DNA of 64,000 bases, taken from the NCBI RefSeq assembly GCF_932526225.1, contig NC_064045.1, forward strand, positions 13,758,442 through 13,822,441, given 5' to 3'. A program made the position numbers and the translations under genes. The stretch is from Nematostella vectensis. Taxonomy: Eukaryota; Cnidaria; Anthozoa; Actiniaria; Edwardsiidae. Below, piece after piece: positions 11,401 to 25,000 of this stretch. Each line of letters begins with the position of its first letter. Within the stretch, counting starts at the first letter, position 1. The notes under the pieces were generated by a model that saw only the letters and a list, made by a program, of their open reading frames with translations, did not search any database and had not been told where the DNA came from.

Positions 11401-14400
11401 CTTGGATACCACTGACTAGGTGCAGCTGTGTTTGACTTTGACGGGCTGTATAAAACTCAGAATAGGGGGGGAGTTATCTGTTTTCAGTCTGTTTTTTTGT
11501 AAATTCAGCTCCAAAAAAGCCAGGAGTCAATGGGTTAATTTGCATTGAATACGGCTCATGGATGATACGAATTTTGGACTCAGGCTTTGTGAGCGCAAAT
11601 ATTTTGTTTGGGCCAAAACGGGATCAATTGTATTGAAAGTGGAATATAATACGTAATACTTGTTATTCAATATAGTCACCAAAAGTAAAAGAAAGAGATT
11701 AAAGAGGAACATTGATAAAAATTTCTGAATGAAACTCTTTGAAAGGACTTTTTGGTTTATGTGAAAAGTGTGCTGCTAGGGGATCAGAGACTGATATTTG
11801 CATATAAATTTTTTCAACTGCTTTACAAGTAAGCACAACATTTAATGACGCATCATAAGTATAAGATATGCATTACCTTCTGGGAGCCATAAGACGAAGT
11901 GTACTGGCCTAGAGGAGAAGTAGGGGACTGGGGAGTATAGGAGTGTGGTGACCCAGTACCAGGGATAGAGACTGGGGCTGAGCACATGGTTGCTATGGAC
12001 AACGAAGTTAAAGAATCACCCAAAGAAGTGGAGCAGGGGGATGCATTGTTCAGCTCCTTTTCCAGTTCAGTGACATCAAAGTCGTCAAGGTTAAGATCAT
12101 CTAAAGCACTTTCCACAACAGATTCTACAGTGTCTGCCGCAGGGTAGAAGGGCGCGGCACTGGCTGATATGCTGGAAGGGGTGAGAGGTGCAGAGCTTGT
12201 TGATGATGATGAGCCGGAAGCTCGAGATGTAATAAGTGTCTGGAAAGAAGTATTAGGAGTAATGAACTGGAATTTTGTCCATACTACTGTTTTTTTTTTT
12301 TTTTTTTTTACATTTTGACACTACTGTGTATAAAACAAATCTGAATTTTAAAGGTTCGTGTAAAAAAAATAATAATTTGACACATTTTACAAAAAATGTG
12401 GATGGAATTGCAAATTTTATCACAGCTCTCTGTCCCAGGTGACCGCCGGAATCCGCTGGAATTTTGTCCATACTACTGTATTTTTACATTTTGACATACT
12501 GTGTATAAGACAAATCTGAATTTTAAAGGGTCGTGTAAGAAAAAAATAATTTGACACATTTTACAAAAAATGTGAATGGAATTGCAAATTTTATTACAGC
12601 TCTTTATCCCAGGTGACCGCCGGAATCCGCTGGAATTTTGTCCATACTACTGTATTTTTACATTTTGACATACTGTGTATAAGACAAATCTGAATTTTAA
12701 AGGGTCGTGTAAAAAATAATAATTTGACACATTTTACAAAAAATGTGGATGGAATTGCAAATTTTATCACAGCTCTCTGTCCCAGGTGACCGCCGGAATC
12801 TGCTGGAATTTTGTCCATACTACTGTATTTTTACATTTTGACATACTGTGTATAAGACAAATCTGAATTTTAAAGGGTCGTGTAAAAAAAATAATTTGAC
12901 ACATTTTACAAAAAATGTGAATTGCAAATTTTATTACAGCTCTCTGTCCCAGGTGACCGCCGGAATCCGCTGGAATTTTGTCCATACTACTGTATTTTTA
13001 CATTTTGACATACTGTGTATAAGACAAATCTGGATTTTAAAGGGTCATGTAAAAAAAATAATTTGACACATTTGACAAAAAATGTGAATTGCAAATTTTA
13101 TTACAGCTCTCTGTCCCAGGTGACCGCCGGAATCCGCTGGAATTTTGTCCATACTACTGTATTTTTACATTTTGACATACTGTGTATAAAACAAATCTGA
13201 ATTTTAAAGGTTCGTGTAAAAAAAATAATAATTTGACACATTTTACAAAAAATGTGAATGGAATTGCAAATTTTATCACAGCTCTCTGTCCCAGGTGACC
13301 TCCGGAATCCGCTGGAATTTTGTCCATACTACTGTATTTTTACATTTTGACATACTGTGTATAAGACAAATCTGGATTTTAAAGGGTCGTGTAAAAAAAA
13401 AATAATTTGACACATTTTACAAAAAATGTGAATTGCAAATTTTATTACAGCTCTCTGTCCCAGGTGACCGCCCTGTAGCTTGGTTGCAAGCGCAAGGGGT
13501 GGGGATTATGTGTCTCCACCTCTTGTGCTTGTGTCTCATTTTCTCTTCAGCCCCTTGGGCTTGCTACACAGGCTACATTAAATGTTAAGAAGTATCCTTA
13601 CCTGTTTTCTTCTAGCCTTTTCTGCGTCATCTAAGCTAGGGTCGTTTTCAATTGATAATAAATGTCTTCTGATCATAGCCTGTGAAATTTCAAAAAAAAT
13701 ATGCCATTAAGCCAAAGAAAAAGGCAGCTCAAAACAAATATTCATTAACAAAATATATAGTAACTACAGGATTCATCGAAAATCATTTCAGACCTTAAAT
13801 ATATAATTAGAGTAATTTTATGGTAGGGAATGAAAATCTGTAATAGTCCAGGTTCAATATTTTGTCGTGACAAAACTGGTTCAACCAATAGTACCACTCT
13901 AGCTATTTTTTTGTTTTCACCATGGCTTTCAAGCTCAGTTTTCATCTTATTCAACAACTCTCTTGTGCTCAAAAGGTTTTCCAACTAAGGTGAATAAGTG
14001 CGACAGTAGTTACCTGGTGATCTTCCTCTCTACTGCTACTGCGCTCAGACCGTTCAGAGCCAGGTGCCTTGGCATAGCTGCCTGTTGTCTGGGTGTTTTC
14101 CATGAACACTCCTGAGCCCGCGGAAGAAGTGGACATAGACCGGACAGGTTTACAGATGGGTTGCAGCAAGCTGGTGACTGTGTCTGATTGGGGGAATCCT
14201 AGTTGTTGGAAGGACTGAATAGAAATCAGGAGAAAAAGTGAGAATGAAAAAGTAGTTGGAAGTCAAGAGAGTAGAGTAGACAAAAAATTGTCAACAGGGA
14301 TAATTTACATTTTTTACATAGTTATAAGGTTTAGCTTTGGATATATGTTTAAAATTAAATGCTTACTGTTCACACCCCCATGTTTTTATTTCTAAGTTTG

Positions 14401-17400
14401 AAAAATTAATTATATCAGGAATGCCTGATATGGAAAGTGTCTCATTAAAACAGTGCTTTTTGAAAATTATAATATATCAGGGGCATAGGCAGGGGGGTGG
14501 CCAAAGGGGCCTGAGCCCCCTCTTCAAGCAGCCAAAAATACAGTTAATGTATGAGATATTATCTAAAACACAGGAGACAATGCCTTGAAAAGGCCTTTTG
14601 AGCCCCCTTCTGTTAAAAATCCTGGCTACGCCGCTGTATACTATGAAGATACCTTAACTATTCTGCAAATTAATAAATTATTGTAATGATTTTTTTATGC
14701 CAAGGTCATGACAAGATTTTAAAGATTTTCGATGCCCATTAAAGAAAATTTTTTAAAGATTTTGATGCTTATCAATGAAATAGCTCAATATTTTGTTGGA
14801 ATTTATCTTAAAAATTTGAATTTATCTCTGATGAATAGGTAGAGTAACTTACCATGTTGAGATCAGTTTCACTCAATTCTCTACCAACCACAGACTCTTC
14901 TACAATATAAGATATAGAACAAAGTTGAGGTTAACATCAACCCTGTTTTAAAATTACACCAATACTGTATGTTACAAAACAATAAAATGATTTCACATGC
15001 TACAGTATATCTTTTTAATAATTTAGAACTTTTTTGATTGCCCTGAATTAAAAAATCATGTAAAGATGTTAAGATAATAAGTACTTACGGTCTACATGTG
15101 CAAAAGCACAGAAAGGACCTCTAGGGCAATATCCAGTCTGCTGCATATCATTACATTTTGTTGACTTGTATATCTGTTAAGTTAATACAAAATCCACCAA
15201 TCATTACTTCTTCAGCTTGTTTTGCATTCAAAAGTTCATATTTTGTTAAGAAGTTGTCAAGTTTTTCAAACTCTGTTTGGCTGCTTTTTGACAATTTTTT
15301 TTCAGACAATGATAACCTTGAAAATTTGACAATTTCTTGGTGAGGTAAACATGCACATTTAAAACATGTACAAATATTCAAATAAACTTGAGTGGACCAC
15401 GGTCAGAAGAAAACGTTTTTCTTAGTGGTTAAAACTCACCTCATTATTTCCAAAAAAAAAAAAACAAGTAAACTAAGTGGCCTAGCTAACATACCTCTGG
15501 GTGGAACTGCTGCTCTGTCCTAGTATGGCAGTATGGACAATTGTCTCCACTCTCACAATTTGACGGCTCTCCCCATTCGTCACTGTGCTTGACATGTGGG
15601 CAAGGTGTGGATCTGAACACAAAACACAAGTCAACAGTCAGGAGGAACATGGGATATCAAACACTTGATGGTCACATTACAAGCACAAAAAGTGAGGCAT
15701 AACACTGTATTTTGAAATGGTAGTGCATTTCTACACCTCCATGAGAATCCCTGTGTCATAACTTGAAGTCGTTCTTGGGTCATGTATAAATTTGGGTTTT
15801 ATTAGGCCCCAATGGCCTGCTGCAGAACCACCAGCTATTTCCCATCTAGCGCCAGCTACTTTTAAAATAATGTTAATTGAAGTTTTATTTAACTAATAAA
15901 ATAAAATAACTTCCGACCCCTACTTATCAATTTCCATGGCCTACTCTGAAACTTGAAATGAAACTCCTGTATATGGTATTTAAATGTTTATGGAAGGATT
16001 ACAGTTTTCTAGTATATTTGTCTATTTCTCCAAGTAAAGCCCAGGAGTGTAGCATTCATACTTTCTAATTTGCAGTGTTAGTGCACCAGGAATTATGTTT
16101 TTCATACTGGATGGTCACATCACAATTATACAATGAAACTGTATACTCAGAAAAGCATCTAGAAGTCCAAACCAAATTAATAGTGCAATTTATCAGGAAT
16201 AGACGGTATAAATTTTCATGTAAGTAAATTGGTTTACCTGTATCTGACCTTCCGAGGACTACGCCGTCGATCTCTGGTATTGTGATAATATGGACAAGCG
16301 TATCCTTGACGACAAAGGCGAGGGGGTTTCTTGCAGGGCTCAGTCTTGTAATTTGACAGGACAAAGTTGGTATCTACAATGTTGAATAATACACATTTAG
16401 TTATATGGTATAACAATGGAATAACATAAACAGAGGGGTAAAGCATATAGGAGTGAAGCGTGAAGTTTTTGGCTTCGATGAACTTCCACCGTGTTTATAG
16501 ATTAGTAACCCCCCTGGAAATGGCTAGGGCAGCAAAAACAAGAAAATGACTAAATGATCACCCATCCATACGAGTTTTAACACACAACTGGACCTGTTCC
16601 AAAGTTTGGGTGTTGTTTCATTTTCCTGCCAATGTTATACCCGGGACAACTAATATTGGCAATGATCAGTAATAGATTAAGATCTAATAAGACTGAGAAA
16701 CTTCACAGAGACTACCCATCAACAAACATTGTTTTGATTTGTCATACACTAAAGGACAATACAGCTGGCGAAAATACAATAAAAGTCATTTTTAGGGGTT
16801 TGTCCTACACCATCCCTCTGTATAGGTTACAATCATAAATGAGAGGGAGTTTGTTATGGCAGATTACTGAGTGTTATAACCAAAACATGTACTCTAGCAA
16901 ATACGGTCATAGATTAACTTAGTTTGGGACGAAACTGCGAAAAGACAATAAGAAAATTCATCAATAATGGATGTCCCTCGAAGGGACCGTTTGATAATCT
17001 GGGAAAATTCGAAAGTTCTAAATGAAACTCGTCTGATTTGACACATCAACATCACGGGATAACACGAACACATCAATACCACAAAATCAACACAGGAATT
17101 TTGAGCTGCACGGATTATACGAAACGAAAATTGACCATTTTCTCATCCGAATTTCAAGATTTTTCCTGTCTTGACTTTGCCGTAAACGAAACTTTCGTTT
17201 CCTCCGTATTAGTTTGTAGTCTTGAGCTATGGCAAATAAGCATCAAATACGGATTTTTTTTCATTGACAAAACGGAAGCAATGTCGCTGAAAAAATATCA
17301 CAACTGTACCGGACGGAACAAAAGATAAATAGTACATTCGGATTGTACAAACCTTGCCACCGTGGATCTTCGATTACTGCTTTATTCTCGACGCCTTGTT

Positions 17401-18154
17401 GGCCATCTACTTCTTCCTTTTCCATCGCTTGTAGTTCTCTAACATCATAAACTGGTTGTCTTAAATCGTGTGGACCATGAGCGAAGGCACAATGCGGACC
17501 ATTTTTAACGCAATACCCCCGAGAGTCGGTCTCGTAAACGCAGGTTGCTGTCTTGTAGTAGCGAAGATGGTAGCGACGTTCAACGTCGCCGGCAACTCGA
17601 TGTAGATATGGACAGCTGGAGAAAAGGATTATGTATTTAACCAAAACCATATCATCGACCTTAATTCGCATATTATATGCGAGGGAGAGGGGAGAATTTC
17701 GCGCAAATACAAGAACGTAAACATGACAGAAAAAATGGAGGACCACATAACTTACTCATCTCCACTCGGACATATTCCCGTGGTTTCGTCGTATTGAGTG
17801 CAGTATACATCAGGACTATAATTAAATGTTCCATCTCTTTTTTTCTTGGGTCTTCGTCGTCTTTGGTTCATAAAATGCCAGTGAAAACAAGTGAAAGGTC
17901 TGTGAGCTGTACATTTGTGTTGTAGAAACAGTGGACACTGCTCCACTCGAAACTCTTTCAGGTACCTAAGTTTGAAGCGCAAGAAAAAAATAGAATCAGA
18001 GAGTAACCAACGATTTGAACAACCAAAACGATACATTGATTACTTACGTGTAGTGGAATGGCTTCTCCGGTTGGGTTTGGTTATAGAGGGATAATCTACT
18101 TTCGTTGGAAACGGAGGCTGTAGGAGAAGTCATTACAGCCTCCGAAGACGACAT
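8500..18154 (-). CDS. UNK: Unkempt: CCCH zinc-finger RNA-binding protein with RING, thirteen exons
   Basis: Cytoplasmic RNA-binding repressor of translation known from flies and mammals; binds UAG/U-rich mRNA through clustered CCCH fingers. Exons, high to low: 18154-18048, 17965-17756, 17615-17353, 16373-16238, 15612-15495, 15173-15089, 14899-14853, 14214-14014, 13679-13602, 12239-11877, 10178-9855, 9215-9054, 8673-8500; 755 residues (human UNK about 810). Residues 37-306 carry the CCCH region, with diagnostic stretches YLKEFRVEQCPL, CFHWHFMNQRRRR, RRYHLRYYKT, NYKTEPCKKPPRLCRQG and CPRGPFCAFAHV. Residues 415-536 are Ser-rich with a conserved VVESALDDLNLDDF block. Residues 575-698 are coiled coil (SWVQAKQACDAWKKEAEE). 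The C-terminal C3HC4 RING is complete: C708, C711, C723, H725, C729, C732, C739, C742. UNK rather than UNKL cannot be separated outside vertebrates. Confidence 0.94.
9358..9498. repeat. 48-bp ATC-rich tandem repeat, three copies
   Basis: The unit contains CTATTGCAATCAGCATCATC followed by ATTATCGTTATCATCATCATG. Three copies with small changes lie in the Unkempt intron between exons 12 and 11. Confidence 0.7.
12262..13471. repeat. 167-175-bp tandem array, seven copies, in Unkempt intron
   Basis: Each unit runs from CTGGAATTTTGTCCATACTA through TGTATTTTTACATTTTGACA to CAGCTCTCTGTCCCAGGTGA. Unit starts are near 12265, 12456, 12630, 12804, 12971, 13138 and 13313. The units are highly similar, with differences mostly in A-run length and a missing ATGGA block in some. 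The array sits in the intron between exons 10 and 9, ending about 20 bases from the exon 10 acceptor but not copying it. Short open frames across it are repeat artefacts. Confidence 0.9.
14478..14634. mobile_element. MITE in Unkempt intron
   Basis: The left end CAGGGGCATAGGCAGG and the right end CCTGGCTACGCCGCTG are imperfect terminal inverted repeats (three mismatches in 16). They are flanked by TAT on both sides, consistent with a 3-bp target duplication. No coding potential. It belongs to the same broad type as the element at 55741-55910. Confidence 0.6.
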
Positions 18155-19065
18155 GTTGTTTTGGGGAAGTAGAAAATAAACGCGCGCGCACCACAACATA
18201 GACAAACCATTGCATTATGGGCCGGTGCGTCATCTGATTGGGTAAATACAGTCACGTGAACAGATTTAGTGGAAAAAAAGTTTTTTTCCCTATGAAAAGT
18301 TTTGAGGGCTGAGATATAGACATCAAATAATGACATCAAACCTCTCTCTGAAGAAGTATGTCAGAGCAATCATAAAGGGATACTTTTTTTTGCTCGAGGT
18401 CCTCAATTTGATCACAATTTAAAAAGAATGCCAAAAATTTCCTGCATCGTAAGCAGTAGGACAGGACTTTATACCAGTTAAATACTGACTGTTTTTCCTA
18501 TGGGTTATGCTGTTCAAAACATCGGTAAGTTATCTTTTTAAAGACGTCATCGAGCGGGGCTTCCGCCATTTTCGATTTGGGGCAAGGTGCGCAAAGGCTC
18601 ATGTTCGATGTCGTGTTCACGTTATGCTCGGCTGCGAGTATGTCGTCCCTAATGGACGTGATGCGCGTGTATGTGCGACAGGAGGACGGCTGAATAGTGC
18701 ATGTTCTTCGTTCATTACTCGAAAATTTAACCTTTTGTCGAAGGTCTAAGTGTGAAAGGATACGTTGATCAGCTGAAACTAGCTCATGGAGAAGTTCGAC
18801 CGGTTTCCTGCGGGTAAACATTAAGCTTAAATGTACCCTTGTATTTTGCAAGGACAGACTGTTTCTCTGGGGCGAATATTTTTGTTATAGAGCGACCAAA
18901 AACCACAAACCAACGACTTAGGGTGAGTATGACATTTTCATTGGTAAACAAATGCTCACATGTATAGCCGACGACAACACCTGGGTACCTGAAACCTCTT
19001 TTTGATCTGCTTAAAATTTTGGAAAATTTGTGCGTTTTGTTTACAGGTTTCACTACCGAAACAGG
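18155..19065. promoter_or_regulatory. Shared divergent promoter region of Unkempt and AHR
   Basis: The two start codons are 911 bases apart and face away from each other. Visible candidate sites: inverted CCAAT box ATTGG at 18237-18241 with adjacent TGCGTCA at 18226-18232 (about 80 bases from the Unkempt ATG); palindromic E-box CACGTG at 18253-18258; CRE-like GACGTCAT at 18543-18550; CCGCCATTTT (YY1-like) at 18563-18572; one GCGTG core of the xenobiotic response element at 18665-18669. The AHR ATG lies just after an acceptor-like TTTACAG (ending 19046), so AHR probably has an upstream non-coding exon here. Sites are motif matches only. Confidence 0.55.
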
Positions 19066-22000
19066 ATGAAAGCGAGCAGTACTTCGGGATTAGGGAAAAA
19101 TCGGAGGTCCTCTCTGAAATCCGACGAAAAAGTCAATTCCGACAAACGGTAAGCATATCCTCATGTGTAACCCCTTACCTTTGAATGATGTCTCTCCGTT
19201 TGTGTTTATTTTGAGCTTTGCTTCTCTTCATAAGTGAATAAATATTTGTTCCAATTTAGCGATCGGTTATCACATCTCTTTATCTCTTTATCACATCTTG
19301 ATTAAAACCGAGTAAATATGTTATTGAACAAGTAACGTAGAATTAACTCGATTTTATTGGAATCACAGCTATACACACGGTTCACCTTTACATCCTGGGT
19401 AATTCCGTTTTGATAACCCGACGTTTTTTGTACGGTTTCGATGTTTATTATTTAACGCTTCGTCACCAAAATAGAATCGCAGATAAAATAAGTAAGTAAT
19501 ACCTCAGTATATTATGGACTTAGGCCACGTTTATTTCAAAGACAAATAATTGTATCTAATTGAAATTGTGTCAAGTTAACAGATATGTGTATCATACTAT
19601 TTGCTTTTTCCTCCGAATTAATGAATATATTATTCACTTTACTCCGAAGGCAAACTTCAAAATACGAAATATATATATTTAAATGTTGATCAAGTTCTAT
19701 AAGCTATCGCATTATTATTTAAAAATCAACATTATTATTAATAGAATGCAATTGCATTATTTAAAAAAAATCAACATTATATGATTAATAGAATGCATTT
19801 CTCGAATATGCTCTACGATATTATATTTTATCCTTTCAGTCAAAAAGCCATTAGACAGGAAACAAGCCGAACTTATTTTGCCTTTCCTTTAGAAAAAATA
19901 ACTGGAAAGTTAACTGTCTACAAAGATAATCAATTAGGGTGAAACGAGAAATATTCGTCCATTATGTGGTTCAGGTTTTTGTTGAAGTACCCTGCATATT
20001 CAATACAGTGTTTAGGTGTATTAGACACACTGATGCATTTACAACATAATAAAATATTCACATGCTAGACTGTTTAATATTAGAGGGTAGGTGAGGCATC
20101 TTTAAGAAAAAAAGCTGTTGTGGCTCCACACATTCAAATTTTATTGCTTTCAGAATGATTGGGCTGGGAAGGGGGAAGGGTGTGTGGGGGGAAGGGTAGG
20201 GGGGGGGGGGGTTGCAAATACCCAAGTGCCCCACCCCTGCTAGTTTCCTGTGCTACAGCAAAATGATATCTTATCATTCATCATTATATCTTTTAAATAA
20301 GAGCAAAGTTTTAGCAGCATTTGCTCAGTGTTTACCATAAAAGTGCTGTGCATTGTCTTTTTATTTCAAACCCCCTCCATTTTTTTTTTTTTTTTTTTTT
20401 TTGCTTTCAATATGGATTATGCATAAAACTACTTGGAGTTCTATTTTTTGTTTGAAACAAATTATTACCATCTATGTGACAATTGTCAGCTTGGGACAAT
20501 AATACTGTCCAGTAAATGTGAACAGTTTATAAAAGGCATCTGTGCCAGCCATCCTCATCTTCAGGTTTCACAATACTCAAAATTGCAGTAATGATGGTTC
20601 AAGGGAAGTGCAATGCAGGTTATTGAGTTCATAACCAGAGCTCTTGCAATATTCTCTAGCGTTGTTGTATGCCAGAGTAAAAATTTATCCTCAAGTGATG
20701 AAGCTGTATTTACTGGAAGTTGGCTCTACAACAAATTCAATGAGAGATTTCAATGAGAGATTTCAATGAGAGATTTCAATGAGAGATTTGTTGTAAGCTA
20801 TTACAAACTATAATCATTATCATGATTTTCACCTGGTGTTTCAGTCTAAGACATAATTTTATGGCCTCTTAATAGGGGTATTGCAGAGTGACCAAATGAA
20901 TGGTGAGAAGCAGTGGCTTCTTGTCATTGTATTTATTTCCCAAATTTTGTTCCTATTTTTTTTTTTTGGAAAATGGAAATAAATTTGTTGGTATGTTGTT
21001 CTTCTGTAGAGCTGTTTTATAAATTCTTGCTAACAATTTCTACCATCTATACATGCCGGTTACATGTGATTGATGTTTCCATAGTAATAAAAATACAATC
21101 ATATGTGATATTGCCATAGCAACAATGAGGACCTCCATACAATGTTATCTCATTTGATCATATTTCCATATTGACTCCTATAAAGTTCTCTGATGAAAAA
21201 GTAAGTGGTTCTGAGGGTATTAAGCTGAGAAAATTCTCTCAAAGTTATATCCATATTAGAAGGGTTTTATAAAGGTATTGAGCCCACATTACAAAAACTT
21301 ATTTGAGAATTGTTAGGGATTTATCCATTGTCCCTACCATACTCTCAGACAATCAGCTGTATACAATATCATTAGGATTTATATGAAACTCTTTTGGCTC
21401 TCCAGTCAAGATAATTTACAAATAATGTATGAATTAACTTTGTAGAGTTAATAAGGGTGGATATTATGTGACTTTTCTTTTCAGGTTAATGAATGAATGG
21501 TTATAATATATTATTATTAATATATTATATTATTTACTGATCCATGCCATTGCTTGAATTGAAAGACTTCTCTTCCATAATCCTAGGATAATCCTGTTTT
21601 TACCTAATATCATCTGTAGACGGTATTTGTTTGAAAACATGTTGTAGCCTAAATGTCTTGTTTTCCGATGTATAATTTAACTCATGTATTAAGAGGGTTG
21701 TCAAATTCATCAACATATTTTATGCGTGCCATTGTCTGAAACAATTGAGTCCATTGGAGCATAATATTAGAGAATAAGGTAAAATAATGGAAGGGAACAA
21801 TACCATGCGTTCATTTGTCAAGAGTATTGGACTAGTACCGACCGTATGTGTATTTAGGTATATACACCTAGTAAAAAAAAGAAGTCAGTGCGAATGGCAA
21901 ATGGCCAAATTGACAAATCGCTGTTCTACGACCAAAAGGATCCCAATATATTTGTTTCAAATTCAGAAAATTATAAATAAAACATACGGCTATCCATTTT

Positions 22001-25000
22001 AATATATGGTTCTAATATCGCTTGAGTTAATTTATCACCTTTATTTTTAAAAATAATTGCTACCCATAAACACCTTTCAGTAATAGAACTGTCATTTTCC
22101 GTTCGCACTGACAACCTAATTATTGAAATAGGCGGGGCTCTGTGGGGGTTCTGATATGTATAACAATAATGTGGCATTAGGCAATATAGGTTGAAATAAA
22201 TGTCATTCAAAATAACAATTCTAAATTACAATCTCATAATTTCATAAAAAAACAGATCACTTTGTTTTCGCAATTTTGGGATAATAAAATCAAGCAAAAC
22301 AAGTGGAATTAAAATGTGCTGTAATCGTCAAAACTGATTTAAACAATTTGTAACAGAGATGCATGGGCTAAATAAAGTTTCATAAAAATCTATAAATACA
22401 AGTCTAGCTCAACCCCTTAACGTACTATATTAGATGACTAAATAGACAAGGTGTTTCCATAAAGCTTATTAAATGGACAATATTCCCCCAAAGGCTTCTT
22501 GTGTTCTCACTTAATTTTTGCGCATCCTTATTTTCGCGAAACTTAATTTTCGTCTCACTTTTTTTGCAAATCATTTAAAATCTAGAAATTAAAGTAGCGC
22601 CAAAATTAAGTGTAATAAGATATCTATTTATTTGTTAATTTGTTTTGTTTTTGTCTGTTTGTTTATCTATTTTTTTGTCATTTTATACCTTTCAGAGTGA
22701 AGAGTCTAAACCCTTCTAGGAGGCACAGGGAAAAGCTAAACACCGTCCTAGATGAGCTGTCTTTGTTATTACCCCTTGATGGCACTGTTAAGAAAAAGTT
22801 GGACAAGCTATCAGTCCTCAAGCTGACTGTCAGCTTTTTTCAAACTCAGAACTTAGTTTCAGGTACAGTGAGATGTCTATTTTTAATATAAAAAGTATTA
22901 TTTAAATCCAATCAGAGTTAGGTACTGTTCAGGATTTATAACGGGGCCGGAGGTGAAATAGACTGGAAGGTTAAAAAGAAAAGTAGGAAGGGGGGCTTAA
23001 ATTCTAATTTTTTTAATTTTATTGCAAAGGGGACTTGAAAGTTAATGGCTCCAAAGATGGGAGGGGACCCCCTTAAAAAACTAAGCCTTGTTTGTTTAAG
23101 AAACTAAACCTTGTTTGTTTGAGAAAGAAACTGTCCTTTTTTAAGGGTTACAGTGTAGAGAGGGGTGATAGGAGGCTATGAATTAAGTCCCTTCTAATGG
23201 GTGTTGCTTTAGGGAACAGGCAGGCACCACATTTTTAGAATTATAGTAGTAATTATTTAGAATAATTATTATATAAGCATACCATATAGGTCCCACATTA
23301 TTAATCTAAACCAGCATTTAATAATGCTTAATTATTCAATGTTCCCCCATTTTGACTTCATGACCTTACCCACAGGGAAGAGGAAGACTGAACCAAAGGA
23401 TGAGGGAAGTGGAGAAAGGATAGCCAAAAAATCAAGAATAGATGTCAACGTCAGCGAAATGGCATTAGAGGTAGGGAGCATGTGATTACCCCATCCATCT
23501 CTAAAAGTATGGTATTTTGTGCTATGAGAATTTGTTCAAGACTCAACTTGAATTTCAGGTTGTTTTGGTTTTCTTTATGCTCCAGTAACCAAAGCCCAAT
23601 GCAGTGTATTTAACTACACTGTTGTTATGCTGCACTTATTCATTGTGTGTGCCAAGGTCTTGCTTGACTTGACTCCAAACCATAATGTAGGGGATTCTTA
23701 TTTGAATCTCTTAAATCCTTAATAAAGTTGGTGCAAGCTTGCCACACATGCTGACAATTAGCTGATTGAGCTGATCATTATAAGCTCACTTTGTGATCCT
23801 GCTACATTGTGACATATGTTTTTAGCAAACATGTGTTAAAATGAGCTGTTCATTCTGCTATGAAAAATAAAAACTTCAATGTCATCTGGATGAAATTCTA
23901 AGCTATTTAGATAAGGAATTTGCGAGCTATGCTGCCGAGTGTCCCACCACCAAAAATTGCTTCAAAATTGCTTCGAATTTCATTCTGACTACATTGAGGA
24001 CACAACCATCAAGTATAAATATTATTGAGATTTTAAAGATTTTATTTCATAGTAGAATGAAGGGCTCACTTCATATGTCTACTAAAAACTAAGTAATAAT
24101 GTAGCGAGACCACACACCGTGAGCTTGGGATACCTGTGCTACCACGAGCCTGGGAATGACATATTATTGGCATACCTGTCAACCTCCAAAAATCTCAAGG
24201 CTTGAGAATTCTTTGGGGGGAGGGGTGTGGTATATTATTTTTTGGGGAGGGGTGGGTTTAATCTTGCAGGCATTTGCCGTATCGAAAGCTCTCACGAACA
24301 AATCCACTTATAGATCTCATGAGGGTGTAAAATAAATTGCACTATGCAAGGGAATTATTGTTTCAAATATTTTAATAGAAAATAGGCAAAATGATGATTT
24401 CCTATAGGATAATTTTGCTGAAGCGATAAAAATAGCTAAAAAAGTGGGAGATTTGGTGCTCAGTGCAGGAGAGCGGGAGAAGGGGTCCAAAATCTTGAGA
24501 CTGCCGCCAATATTTTGGTGCAATATTGTGTGACTCTGCTTTATCTGTGCTTTAGGCCATAGGTGGGTTCTTCATTGTCCTGACAGAGGGTGGCAATGTT
24601 TTCTACATATCAGAGAATTCATCATCGTATCTTGGGTACTCTCAAGCTCACATGATGCACCAAGACTTCCTAACATATGTCCATCCTGATGATGTAGAAA
24701 GCTTCAAGGAATGTCTTGGGAGACCACTACCGGAGGTATGTGTCTAGAACAAGTACATGGTGATGGTTTTTGGAAAGAACTTGGGACATGGCCAAGCCAG
24801 GCCACTCAAATACAAGCTAGAAGATATCTCTATCTAAAACCTTTGATCTTCTGACCAACCAAGATCCAGACGCAGCAGAAAATTGATGTGCAAATGAGCA
24901 CTGGGCCTATTCAGGGGCATGTAACAAGCCTTACATGTATATACTGATTGCTTTATAAGACAATATTATTCCTTTTTTTAACTGTTTGTTTTATTTTAGT

